From Humulus lupulus (taxonomy: Eukaryota > Streptophyta > Magnoliopsida > Rosales > Cannabaceae): a DNA stretch of 64,000 nt. Under the pieces are notes generated by a model. It made no database searches. It worked only from the letters and a program-made list of their open reading frames with translations, and was not told the origin of the DNA. Shown piece after piece: positions 25,201 through 36,195 of the stretch (its first letter is position 1; every line of letters starts with the position of its first letter). A program made the translations under genes and the position numbers. The stretch is taken from positions 94,321,071 through 94,385,070 of the forward strand of contig NC_084793.1 in the NCBI RefSeq assembly GCF_963169125.1. Reading direction: 5' to 3'.

Positions 25201-27117
25201 GTCATAAGATAAGGCCAACCTACACACTATACAATAAAATCCAATACCTACTGCATAGCAACTAGTCGGCCAAAATCAACAATTTGGTTATGAGCTCCTT
25301 TTCTAATCAATCCTTTCAAGATGTGCCGGGGATCACACCTTTAACTGAGCCTAAGATTTTTATAACTCACCACTTTCTTGGTGGAACGTCATTCGACTCA
25401 CATATATGAACAAGCCAAAGTACCTTCGCTATTAGTCATAACAACAATTTTAAACTACACTACATAATTTTTAAGGCCAAAATATATACCATCGTTATAA
25501 ATTTGCCATTGCCTCTGTTGAACAAAATGTCTCTTTCAAAATAATGAGTACAAATTAAAACATGCTTGAACATGTAAAAAACAAAGATCATATAAGCAAT
25601 AACCAAAAACGTACCTCTGCATTCAGTTTCTGCACCATGAAGGTAGCATCTGCATTTGCATTTACAAACCGCCATTGAAGATACCGGTTATACAGAAGTC
25701 TCAACATGTGTGCATCAACAATTCGATCCTCCCCCATCTTCCCTCTCCGAATATCCACAGAAAAACTCAGAATTGAAGGCGTGCCAGGGTAACTACCATT
25801 CGAGGAACCAGAAACTCCATTTCTCACCCGGGAAGGACTAGCTATCCCTCTGGATGGTGATGGTGTTGAAGAAGATGACCACAGTTTACTTGGCGACGCA
25901 GGCCGAGTGGCTCCTCTAATAGGGGAAGACATTGTTCTTGGAGAGGATAATGGGTTATCACTAAACTTTCTAGGCTGAGCTAACTTCGACGGAGCTCCCA
26001 TTCTGGAACTAGGACTGGTCGACAATGGCGAACCCGGATCCTGCAAACGCCTCAAACGGCTATTTGTCTCTTGCCAAAACCTCGCCGACACCACAATTCC
26101 ACGAGGCCCGGCTCGGCCCTTGGAAACCCCACCGCAGTCTTGCACTCCTGATGTGCTACCAGATGAGACACTGTCCGTATCAGAAGCAGTAAGATCAGAA
26201 GGCACAGAAGACTCATTCACTGAATTAGCATCTGGGATTTGCTGAACTGCCTTTAAAAGCTCAGCACTACCCAAATCCAAGCTCAATCTTCCATCAAAGG
26301 AGGCCCTTCTACTCTCATCTATCATCGATTGCTGCAATGCCCGAACTACACTCCCAGATCCGAACCCATTGAGTCTCTTACTATCCCCGCCAAAATCCAC
26401 ACTTCGAGACAGCGGATTCGTACCCAAATTCAAACTCCCTTGCCGGCTTCGCGCCGGCCACCGATGTTGATCACCAGGCCTGGAATTCTCCACCTGATCT
26501 CCTCCTCCATCGCCGATTTTTCCTCTTAAGGGGGTCGAACGCCGTCGCTCTGGCGTAGCCTTTCGCGAGCTCGGCGTCGCAGCTGTCTTAGTCTTGCTAA
26601 TCGGAAGCGAGAAGGCTTCCCCTTGGAACGAAACCGATAAACTCCTAGTCGAAGTGACCAAAAGCTTAGTGGCCGCTGAGACTTCCGTAGCGGCATTGCC
26701 TTGCCTGGTGGATTCCGGGAGAGGAGTCGTGGGGCGGGCCGTCGTCCCGGGACGCCGCCGGTCCACTGATTGGGCCCGCTTCGGCGCCGAAGAGTTCATC
26801 GGGGTTGCAACCAACGTGGAATTGGTGGAGCGTGAGAGCAAGGGAGAAGGACATCTCCGAGAAGAGGAAGAGGACGATGTGGTTGAATTTGAAGTAGAGG
26901 AAGAAGAAGGTGAAGGAGACATGTACCTGGAAGAGACTTGTCTACCTCTGGGTTTTTTGGGAAGAACGCCATTATTTTTCTCTGAAGGCAAGAGAGGTGG
27001 TCTCGATGGGTTCTGGAGATGGGTTTGGTGGTCTTGTTGTTGACGAAGAGAAGAAGATGTCTTTGGGTTTGGAGGGTTAGTTGAAGCTGCTGCTCCTGAA
27101 ATGGCTGCCACCATCAT
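22291..27117 (-). CDS. QWRF motif-containing protein, six exons, about 672 residues
   Basis: Host gene of the plant QWRF (DUF566) family, proteins that bind microtubules; members include SCO3, EDE1/AUG8 and QWRF1/2. Coding exons on the minus strand are 27117-25615, 24403-24284, 23588-23472, 23351-23262, 22588-22481 and 22371-22291 (stop TAG). All introns are GT-AG, all joins are in phase 0, and exon lengths are 1503, 120, 117, 90, 108 and 81 bp. The N-terminal half is long, basic and Ser/Pro-rich, as in the family. The signature QWRF lies at residues 481-484 within [15 protein letters not shown], followed by helical segments ([56 protein letters not shown]). The start is placed at the ATG at 27117 (MMVAAIS) because the family typically begins MVAAIS. 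An in-frame ATG at 27213 would add 32 atypical residues. Overall length and layout best fit the QWRF1/QWRF2 subgroup, by inference. No break is seen. Confidence 0.95.
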
Positions 27118-27359
27118 AGGCCCTCTCTGTTTCGAAACACTGCTATCCTCACATTGCCCTCTCGAAGAAGATGAAGAAGAAGAAAGAACAAGAAGACGAC
27201 GACAAAAACACAAGGGTTTTCAATTTTCAGCTAGAGAAGAAAACTCACAGAGCTCCCTTCTCCTCCATAAGTACAAGAATGAAGAAACCCACAAACCAGA
27301 TTCAAGAAATTGAAGCAGAATGCCAAATCTTGAAGTGGGTTTTCAGCCGATTCTGAATT

Positions 27360-27400
27360 TTCTGGGTAGTGAGAGAGAGAGAAAGAGAGAGTAGGTGAAG
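27360..27400 (-). promoter_or_regulatory. Pyrimidine-rich leader (Y patch) of the QWRF gene
   Basis: Read on the minus strand this is a CT-repeat run (CTCTCTTTCTCTCTCTCTC) about 250 bp upstream of the start codon. Such tracts are typical of plant core promoters and 5' UTRs near the transcription start. No perfect TATA box was found; a TTTATAAC-type sequence lies near 27533. Confidence 0.5.
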
Positions 27401-27844
27401 CCTGTGATTTGTGAGAGCGTATAAGAGAGTGTAGTCTCTCAAGTCAGAAGTTGGGGCTTTTGGGTTTTGGTGTTTTTTCTTTTTGGTGATTCTTTGTAAA
27501 ACGTTATGTTAATCTTAATTAATGTTTTTAAGTTATAAAAAATTAATTAATTCTTAGTTTCTCCACTCCGTGCATAAACACTAATAATTTCTTGATCCAA
27601 ACTTTACAAAGACCAAACCCTCTTCAGTCTACTATTTTTTCTATTTATTTTTTAATTATTTGATAAGGAACACTTCGTCTCTCTACTAGTATTAATCAGC
27701 TCTACTAGTATTTGTCTGTAAGTTTTTGTTTTGTTTTTTTTTTCCAATCATATGTCTAAAAAGTAATCATATAATACTTTTCTCTCGTATGAAGTAATTA
27801 TTATGTTGTTTCTTTCTGAGACTGTAATAATTTAGTTATGCATA

Positions 27845-28535
27845 TTCTTATATTTAACATAAAAATTTTATATTTCACTTTAGAGCGTAAATATTATCTA
27901 AATTTAAATAAAATTAATTAAAACAAAATATTTTTGACATATTTTACAATAATAATTATTTAAAATTATTAAATTACATATTTTATAACTTAAAAAAAAT
28001 TTAATTAATCTTAAATTTAATATTATGTTTTATTGTTACAGCTAAATTCAAAAACTAAAACAAATATAAACTTAAACAAAAAATAAATATATAAATTAAA
28101 TTAGTATATTTTTAAGATATTTTATAATAATTTAAATAATTAAATTATATTTATTTAAAAATAATAAAGGCACATATATGATTTTTTATCTTATAAATTT
28201 ATGTGATTAGTTATTTTTTATCAAGTGATTGGAGTTCTTTTTTTTCATCAAATTCACCAAAAGACGTTATAAGATACATTAAAAACTAAAAATAATTTAT
28301 GTATTTATACTACTATTTACACACTATAACTTCTTCTATTCTTTTCTATTATTAATTTATTTTTAAATATTATTGTATTATATATATGTCATGTAATCAT
28401 GTAAATATATATTTATGTCAACGTTTATGTTTAGATAATTTATGTTTTTAAATATTTATGTCATGTAAATAATTTATGTTTAGATATCATATATTAGAAA
28501 TTATTGATATAAATATCTATATATACTATATAACT
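27845..28535 (+). repeat. Dispersed repeat copy A, part 1 (split by a solo LTR)
   Basis: Matches 35540-36195 in reverse orientation. Shared blocks include GTTAAATATAAGAATAT at the outer end and TCACTTGATAAAAAA in the middle. It breaks at TAACT (28531-28535), where the solo LTR is inserted, and resumes at 29900. Very AT-rich and noncoding. Confidence 0.75.
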
Positions 28536-28873
28536 TGTTGAGTGTGTTTTTAGCCAACGACGTGAGAACGTAAAAAACGATGAACATTCAAGAGAATTTA
28601 AACGACACAGACAGTTTAATCAAGAAAAGTAAATAACACACAAGATTTTATAGTGGTTCAGCCCCGTTCAGTCGGTAATAGCCTAATCCACTTAGAGATT
28701 TTATTACTTTATCTACACTCAAGATCAGATGAACCAGTGTCAACTGAGTTTCTTCAGTGTAAATTTTCAGGAATACAAAAAGGGTTCTCTCTCCAGAAAA
28801 ACGCACTTTCTCTCTCTAGAAATTCAGACCAAATCTCAATTTTCCAAAAAGGCCTTTTTCCGATCCCATTAAT

Positions 28874-28887
28874 CCTCTATTTATAGG
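28874..28887 (-). promoter_or_regulatory. TATA box of the solo LTR
   Basis: CCTATAAATAGAGG on the minus strand, a near-ideal plant TATA box, about 260 bp from the U3 array and upstream of a pyrimidine/purine-rich leader. Confidence 0.75.
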
Positions 28888-29147
28888 CTTGGGATCCTAA
28901 ACTGATATCCCCTAGGATTGGGATATTTTATTACTCATATTATATTTAAATTACACAAAATATTCAAAATACAACAGATTCCTCAATTTGAGTGAGGAAT
29001 GAGAGATTCCCGCAGTGCCCAGACCGATTCTTGCTGAAGTCGTTTCTGGGAATTTGACGTAGTCTGGTCCATTTTGTTGATGAATATCGTCTTCTGGTCG
29101 GACATATGCATGCTGGACACCTGCATACGGACCATACCCCTTACTCT

Positions 29148-29747
29148 CCTCGGACCAAGATCCGACCACACCCTCCTTGGTTCTCCTCGGACTAGGGTCC
29201 GAACACATGTTCTGGCTCTCCTCGGATCAAGGTCCGAGCCACACCTTCCTTGGCTCTCCTCGGATCAAGGTCCGAGCCACACCACATGGGGCTTCTCCTC
29301 GGATCATGGTCCGACCGGACCTCTTGGAGTGCCTTCCTCGGACCAAGGTCCGAGCACACCTCTTGTGGCCTCTCCTCGGACTAGGGTCCGAGCCAACCAC
29401 TTGGCCTCTCCTCGGACCAAGGTCTGAGCCACACCACATGGGGCTTCTCCTCGGATCATGGTCCGACCGGACCTCTTGGAGTGCCTTCCTCGGACCAAGG
29501 TCCGAGCACACCTCTTGTGGCCTCTCCTCGGACTAGGGTCCGAGCCAACCACTTGGCCTCTCCTCGAACTAGGGTCCGAGCCAATCACTTGTGGCCTCTC
29601 CTCGGACTAGGGTCTGAGCCAATCACTTGGGGCATCTCCTCGGACTAGGGTCCGACCCAATCACTTGTGGCCTCTCCTCGGAGTAGGGTCCGAGCCAATC
29701 ACTTGGGGCATCTCCTCAGACTAGGGTCCGAGCATACCATTTGGACT
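29148..29747. repeat. Minisatellite, 16 units of 35-39 bp with palindromic core
   Basis: Each unit begins CCTCGGACTAGGGTCCGAG or a variant, so the unit core is an imperfect palindrome (CTCGGAC...GTCCGAG), followed by a variable 18-20 bp spacer such as CCAATCACTTGTGGCCT. Units 4-7 are repeated almost exactly as units 8-11, a higher-order duplication of about 152 bp. All reading frames here arise from the repeat and are not genes. Confidence 0.95.
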
Positions 29748-29899
29748 CCTCGGGTGTATTTGGCTTGGTTATGACATCTCTCAATCAGTCCAAACTTTTC
29801 ACTGATGCATTGGTCTACTGCTAAGCCAGATCACCCAACCAATTCATGCCACATGTCAATTTTATTGCCACATTATCACTTTCAAATTTTGGGATAACA

Positions 29900-30025
29900 T
29901 AACTATAATTTATTTTATTATATATATTTTTAAAAATAATGTACCAAATTTTATTAAAATTATAGATAATATTTACAATTTTAAAATTAAGTAAATGTGC
30001 ATTGCACTTGTTTTTACTTAGTATA
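29900..30025 (+). repeat. Dispersed repeat copy A, part 2 with terminal hairpin
   Basis: Continuation of copy A beyond the solo LTR. It matches 35412-35540 in reverse orientation, including the palindrome GTGCATTGCAC at about 29995-30005, followed by CTTAGT. In copy B the same place reads as a perfect palindrome followed by CTAG, a Helitron-like 3' end. Confidence 0.75.
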
Positions 30026-30209
30026 TTCATATACATGTATCACCAATTATAATTGTAATTATATCATCTTGAAAATTATTTTACAATAATAACTTTTTTT
30101 TAAAAAATATTTAGCAGCACAATAAATGATGTAAATAAGTTTATCTTAAAAAAAACTAAAAATGTACTCTATTAAAGACTTTATATTTTTTCTTTTACCT
30201 CTAGTTACA

Positions 30210-31121
30210 ATTTTTTTTTATGATAATAGGCAATCTCACTAAAAAAAATCATTTATAGGATCATACAAACAAAGTATATATCAAGTAATTGCAAAATATA
30301 CCAACCCCAATAACAAAATAACAACTAGGACTAAAATCAATCAAAAAAATCACTATTAAAAATAAAGCAATAATCCACAGATGTCATGAACACCAACACT
30401 TCACATCGGTTGCTCACGAAATAAGGGATTAAAAACTTTCGGAAAAAACTCCAAATCCAAATATGAAAGAGATACAAACAAAAGCTGTCCTTAATAAGCA
30501 CAGTGACTAACTTTACTAAGCCAACAAGGCGAAACACCACCATAAAAATCATTTACGCCATCAAAAGGATAGTGGGACAACCAGTGATAAACACCATTAT
30601 AAACAAAATTAAACAGCTAAACAACAGAAAAATAAAATAAAAAAAATAACAACCAAATGGAACCCTTGGCACCCCAATCACCCGTCCATTGCCGAGACCC
30701 TCTTCCCCCAAGAAGAGCCAACTTGCAGCCACACCCGCACATCTCTAACCCCACCCACACAATTCTGAAGCCACCACCTCCACTCTTTCGATGAGAAGCC
30801 AGCACCCAAAACCAGTCGTACGTGTCCCCTCCAGAAAACACCGACCAGAAACGAACTTGGAGCATGCTATCAACGCTGAGAAGTAAGCCCACGGTCGAAG
30901 AACCACCGAAGTTGAAAAGACCAGGCCACCGAACGAGAAGGCCAACGGACGGAGGGACAAGATATCAACCGCTGCACAACCATCTGCTGACTAACAGGCC
31001 CTCTAAGCCAGAGTCGCACCATGACCCATGAATGAGCCGTCGGAGACATGGCTGAGTGAGAATCACAAAGCCTAACTCTAAAGTTAGACGGTGCACTTCT
31101 AATAGTACATGAATCTCTCAC
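30210..31121 (-). mobile_element. Probable short non-LTR retroposon (deleted LINE derivative)
   Basis: On the minus strand the sequence runs from a GC-rich start at 31121 to TTGCCTATTATCAT followed by nine A at 30209-30217, which resembles a LINE 3' end with its poly(A) tail. The GC-rich half resembles plant L1 5' leader sequence. No open frame encodes a recognisable protein and no target duplication was confirmed, so the call is tentative. Confidence 0.4.
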
Positions 31122-32043
31122 CTTTTTTTTTATAATACATCAGTTAAATATTTTTATCTTTCTCGTACTTTTTTTTTTCATCTATACTTATTATTTATAT
31201 TTTAAATAAATAAAAAAAGATTGTTAAAAAATAATATAATATTTTAATAATATAAAAAAAAAAAATTAAATTAATTTGTATTAAATGGACTTAACTACTA
31301 AAAATATATAAGAGCTTAGTGATATATTTGAATGAATAAAGTTGAAAAACTTTCTCTAATTAAGGTTGATCAAATTCTTATTTGTTTAGTAATACATTTC
31401 TTGGGTTTAAAACCAATTTTTTTAATAAGATATATCTTAGAATTGTTTTGAGAAATGACTACATAGTTAGGTAAAATCAACCACTTCATTTCATCAACCC
31501 ATGTACTTGCCAAACTACTATGAAAAATATTAAAAGCACACCTAGTGAAAATTAATATATGTTGATAAATTTTCATTACATAATTGGCAAAATTAACCAC
31601 TTTATCAACAAAAATAGTTTTGTTCAAATGAAGATCTCCACTCAAATTACAATGTATTATGTCAACTCAATCTAAACGTGACACCTTATTTTTAAATTAA
31701 CTTAATGTGAATGAGTGATAGTAATTATTTTATAAATGAAATATTAAATATAAAGTGTCACAATTAAATTGACTTGACATAGTATGAAATACACTAATTT
31801 GACAAAGAATCTCGATTCGCATCTTCATATGTATTTTTCCCAAAGCTTTTAGACTTTATTAATTAGAGCAGGAAAAATTGAATAGTGTCTATGTATTATT
31901 ACTTCAATTTGTTTTAGAAAATAACATTTACTAGCCTATAAATTGATTCTTTTCCCTTTTGACATACATGAACTTTTGTTATTTTAGGACTTACTAAACA
32001 TGATGAATAAGAGAGCTATTAGCCTCATCTCTCGCCATTCATA
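31122..32043. other. AT-rich noncoding stretch
   Basis: No gene, repeat boundary or RNA gene recognised. It holds poly(T)/poly(A) runs at about 31122-31133 and 31253-31265. Confidence 0.4.
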
Positions 32044-32051
32044 TATCAGAT

Positions 32052-32878
32052 TAGAGCTGTAAATGTGGGCCGGGCCGGGCCGGCCCACATTTTCGTGCCT
32101 CCAGTAAATTTGTTCTGGGTCGGGCCCAGCCCGCATTCAATTCGTGCCGTGCCGGGCCGGCCTATTTTTGAAAGAGTAGGCCCAGCCCGGCCCATGTCGT
32201 GCCGTGCTCGTGCCGTGTCGGGCCCAAGTCAGGCCGGCCCACATTCCTTATTCAAGCCGGCCCACTTTCTATATTCGGGCCCAAATTTGGGACTTTTAGG
32301 CCTACTTTATTTTTGCCAAAAAATGTGAGGATGGAGAATTGAACCCTCTTTAACCATCAATAGACTTACCACCAAATCAAATACATTTCTTTGTTTAAAT
32401 TATAATTTTAGATATTTTTTATATACTTTTTAACAATATTTTACACAAAATTATATCAAATATAATTATTAGAATTTTAATATCTACTAATAAATGCTAA
32501 AAAATTTAACTCACAAATCTTAAAATAAATTAATATAATTATAAAAATATAAACATTGGAAAAAATAAGACTTCTATTATCATTTTAATTTATTAATAAT
32601 TGATAAATAAAAATTTATTATGATTATTAATGTCAAAATATCCGGTTTTTTATCGTGTCGTGCTTTCGGGCTAGTTTGTTCGTGCTTTCGTGTCATGCCT
32701 TCGGTCTTGTCGTGCCATGCCATGCTCAGGCCCATGTCGTGCCGTGCCGTGCCAATTTTCAATTTTTGTCGTGCCTGGCCCAGGCCCATATTTTTTCGTG
32801 TCGTGTCGTGCTCGTGCCTCCCGGGCTCGTACCGGTTTCGTGCCGTGCTCAAAAGCCCGACCCGTATTTACAACTCTA
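32052..32878. mobile_element. hAT-type non-autonomous DNA transposon, 827 bp
   Basis: Terminal inverted repeats TAGAGCTGTAAATGTGGGCC on the left and, reverse-complemented, TAGAGTTGTAAATACGGGTC on the right, with a perfect 8-bp target duplication TATCAGAT at 32044-32051 and 32879-32886. An 8-bp duplication and TAGRG...TGTAAA ends fit the hAT superfamily. Subterminal regions are made of GGGCCGGGCC and TCGTGCCGTGC repeats, with an AT-rich centre. It encodes no transposase. The small frames inside are repeat artefacts. Confidence 0.92.
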
Positions 32879-32886
32879 TATCAGAT

Positions 32887-33261
32887 ATATACTATATACA
32901 CGAAGGCGGAGGGGTTATTTTGTTATTATTATTTGGGAACTTTTAATGCATATTTTTCCTTAGTTTTTTACAATAATATTGATAAATTGAAAGAATTCAA
33001 ATATAAAATAAAGGATTTAGAGGGCGCCCTCACACTTGGATGTAAAATTGTCTCTTGATATAGACATTCATTAAGATTTCTTTTACAAATATTAGTTTAG
33101 CTGACAAAACTATAAAATTTAAAATTTATAAATATTTATTTTAAAATAAAATTAGTAAAACAGTTAAATAAACACAGTAATAATCGTACAAAACTATTTA
33201 TTTTGTCAAATTATTTGAAACTAAATATATATTTATACATTTTGTTAATTAAAAAAAACTT
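32887..33261. other. AT-rich noncoding stretch
   Basis: Nothing recognised between the hAT element and the LINE. Confidence 0.4.
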
Positions 33262-33277
33262 ATAATAGTACTATTTT

Positions 33278-34964
33278 TTTTTTTATCAAAAGAAAAAAAT
33301 ATATTGATCAACAAACAATTACAACGATACAGAGGAAGGAAACAACCCACCCCAGCCAAGAACAACTCACCAATTACAGATTCCTAACAAACTTAAGCAT
33401 CTGCTTTTCTCTATAAGTACAGTTACTGCCAACTAAATTCAAAACTCTAGCTTTGATAGAGTGTCTAATCAAATGGTCAATCTTGTACACTGGTAAGCAG
33501 AAATTTTCAAGCCAACAATGGTTCCTATTCAGCCATATATGATACACAGTTGCTGCACATGTTGCATGAAGAATCATCGAAAGCCAACCAGCCCGAGGCA
33601 AAGACAGCCACTGGATCCAATTCCTAAACTGAACCGGCCAAGATAAATCTCTCAGCCATCCCTGAGCAGCAAGCAGAATTTTTCTGGAGAAAACACAATC
33701 AAAAAACAGATGAGTATGATTTTCATCCTTTTGACCACAAACTGGGCAGCTTAATGAAAGAAGAGGAACATGACAGGACTGCAACCAGTCTCTGGTAAGC
33801 AATTTCTGGTTCACAGCAAGCCAAAGAATGAACTGGTGCTTTGGAGCCGAGAGTCTACACCAGACAGCCTTCACATACTGCCCCAGCTCTCCAGGAAACA
33901 CAATCGAGTACAAAGTGCCCAGATGAATTTTTCCATTCCTAACCCCAGCATTCAACACAGAACCAGACCAAAGATGACTCAATTTAATGATTCTCCTCCA
34001 ATACAAACTGGTATCCTGCTTTAACCGATACTCCCTAATTGAATCACCCTTTAGATAAACACAATTAACCCATCTAACCCATAACAAATCCTGCTTGGAA
34101 GAGATTGCCCAGATGTACTTAGCCAGCACAACTTTGTTCCAAGAAGAGCTATCCTTGAACCCCAACCCTCCAAAGCATTTAGGTCTGCAGACATGCTCCC
34201 AAGAGATCCTATGAATTTTACTTCTATTATCCTTCTCAACCCAAAGGAACTTCCTACACAAACTATCAATTGCTTTAACAACTTTTTGAGGCAAAATGAA
34301 AATATTCATCCAATAGGACCGAATCCCCAACAAAACTGAATTTATTAGTTGAACCCGGCCAACATATGATAAGTGACGACTAGCCCACCCTTTCAGCCGA
34401 GCTCTCATTTTATCAATAAGAATTCCACAGTCACTAGCCCTCCATTTGGTCGGTCTCAAGGGAACTCCCAAATAACTCATGGGAAACTGCCCTTCAAACA
34501 GACAAGACTCCTGAAGCAATCTGTCTTTCTCCCCTGCATCAAGCCCACCTATGTAAATTCTGGATTTGGTTTTATTTATATAGAGCCCCGAAGTGTTTGT
34601 AAACACAGTAAACACTTGCTGAATAAGTTTGACTGAATTCTGGTTAGCTTTGCAAAACAAGAGAAGGTCATCAGCGAAACAAAGATTAACCAGCTTTAAA
34701 GACTTACATAAGGGATGAAACCTGAACTCTTTCTCCTTAGAAGTCTTTAACAACAATCGAGTAAGGTAATCCATCACCATAACAAATAATAAAGGCGAGA
34801 TTGGGTCTCCTTGTTTAAGACCTCTAGCACCTTGAAACTGCCCTTGAATACTGCCATTCAACACCAAGGAATAAGAAGAACCCCTGAGACAAACCATAAT
34901 CCATCTTATAAACCTCTTCGGAAAGCACAAAGCGTTAAGAAGGTTTTCCAAAAAAACTCAGTCA
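33278..34964 (-). mobile_element. 5'-truncated L1-type LINE insertion
   Basis: A recent-looking LINE on the minus strand. A 16-bp target duplication ATAATAGTACTATTTT lies at 33262-33277 and 34965-34980, and a poly(A) tail (T run on the plus strand at 33274-33284) marks the 3' end. The insertion is cut off at its 5' side in the middle of the reverse transcriptase, as expected from incomplete target-primed reverse transcription. Confidence 0.93.
33374..34957 (-). pseudogene. LINE reverse transcriptase C-terminal half with zf-RVT domain
   Basis: An uninterrupted frame of about 527 codons from the 5' junction to a stop at 33374. It begins VFLENLLNALCFPKRFIRWI, and the codon before it (TGA at 34960-34958) stands where the family has Trp. 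RT blocks visible are GLKQGDPISPLLFVMVMD and LCFADDLLLF; FADD replaces the more common YADD, which is a normal variant in plant LINEs. Then come SYLGVPLRPTKW, SYVGRVQLINSV and the zf-RVT region with APKHQFILWLAVN ... CPVCGQKDENHTHLFFDC. The endonuclease, ORF1 and N-terminal RT are missing, so it is not autonomous. The lack of internal stops suggests a young insertion. Confidence 0.93.
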
Positions 34965-34980
34965 ATAATAGTACTATTTT

Positions 34981-35411
34981 ATTCATTCATAAAATTAATG
35001 CAAAAGGACAAATATGTCTTTAAAATATCTACACTAGGCTTTGAAGGGTATTATATTTACACCCCAAAATTTAATTAAGATACCTTATTTTTATTAAAAA
35101 TTAATATATAATATTTTTTTTCAACTTATGCTCACATTTTTTTATATTTTTATTCTTTTTTATATTCTAAAAAATACGTATAAATAATATATTCTAAAAA
35201 TATTTAAATACAAAAATTAAATATATATATATATACTTGTTAAAGTAAGAGTTTTTTTCTAAAAAAATTATACATTATTTATAAAAATTATGAAAATAAT
35301 ATAAAATAAAATTATTGAAATTAATAAAAAAAAATTAAAGAATGTCAAAACAATATTGAGGAAAAGTGTTAAAAATGATTTTAAAATTAATTTTTTTTAA
35401 CTAATGAGGTA
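34981..35411. other. AT-rich noncoding stretch
   Basis: Nothing recognised. A short run of alternating AT lies at about 35221-35234. Confidence 0.4.
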
Positions 35412-36195
35412 CCTATACTAGGTAGAAGCAACGTGCAATGCACGTTTGCTTAGTTTTAAAGTTGTAAATATTGTCAATAATTTTAATAAAAACCGGTTCA
35501 TTATTTTTTTAAATATATATATATATAATAGAATGAATTATAGTTCTATAGTATATATAAATATTTATATCAATAATCTCTACATATATGACATTTAAAC
35601 ACAACGTTGATATATATATATACATGACTACATGACATATATATATAATACAATAATATTTAAAAAAAAATAAAAAAAAAATAAGAATAGAAAAAGTCAT
35701 AGTGTAGACAGTAGTATATGTGCATCAATTATTTTTAGTTTCGAATGTATCTCGCAATACCCTTTGGTGAATATGAAGAAAAAGAGTTCCAATCACTTGA
35801 TAAAAAAAACAAATTATCACACAAATTTATAAGATAAAAAAATGATATGTATGTCTTTATTATTTTTAAATAAATATGATTTAATTATTTAAATTATCAT
35901 AAAATATCTTTAAAATGTCTTATATATTTTAATTTATTTATTTATTTTTGCTTAAGTTTATGTTTGTTCTAGTTTTTAAATTTGGTAGTGACAACAAAAT
36001 ATTATATATTATATGTTTAATATAATATTAAGTTTAAATTTAATTAAATTTTATTTAAGTTAAAAAATGTATGGTTTATTATTTTTAAATAATTATCGTT
36101 GTAAAATATCTCAAAAATATATTTTCTTAATTTTTTATTCATTTAAGTTTAAGTCATGTTTACAATCTATCGTTAAATATAAGAATATTCTGTTA
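35412..36195 (-). repeat. Dispersed repeat copy B, Helitron-like end
   Basis: About 780 bp matching copy A (30025-29900 plus 28535-27845) in reverse orientation. On the minus strand the left end reads CGTGCATTGCACG (a perfect hairpin), 10 bases, then CTAG followed by T at 35418-35421. A hairpin about 10 nt before CTRR is the hallmark of a Helitron 3' end. The 5' TC end was not located, so the Helitron assignment is a hypothesis; the repeat relationship itself is directly visible. Confidence 0.7.

Larger units (their letters stand above)
28536..29899 (-). mobile_element. Solo LTR with a palindromic minisatellite, 1364 bp
   Basis: Ends are TGTTGAGTG and GGGATAACA, giving TGTT...AACA termini, with a perfect 5-bp target duplication TAACT at 28531-28535 and 29900-29904. 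A minus-strand TATA box (CCTATAAATAGAGG, 28874-28887) shows the LTR is transcribed leftward. U3 therefore lies to the right and contains the tandem array at 29148-29747. Superfamily cannot be decided without an internal region; Gypsy is plausible. It sits inside repeat copy A. Confidence 0.93.

Noticed and set aside
26594..27043. 149-codon frame on the plus strand
   Set aside because: It is antisense to exon 1 of the QWRF gene and lacks recognisable features; its acidic stretches mirror the serine-rich coding strand.
28951..29588. Several overlapping frames of 60-119 codons on both strands
   Set aside because: They lie in the 35-39 bp minisatellite, and their proteins are simple translations of the repeat in different frames.
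29148..29747. CRISPR-like look of short palindromic repeats with spacers
   Set aside because: The spacers are themselves repeated, unit length varies, and the array is inside a plant solo LTR with target duplication. There are no cas genes and the genome is eukaryotic.
30617..31121. Overlapping minus-strand frames with many Cys and Trp
   Set aside because: No conserved motif is seen; the region fits better as leader sequence of a short LINE derivative.
32065..33058. Frames rich in Cys, Arg, Ala and Pro on both strands
   Set aside because: They are produced by the GGCCCGGC and CGTGCCGTG repeats of the hAT-type element.
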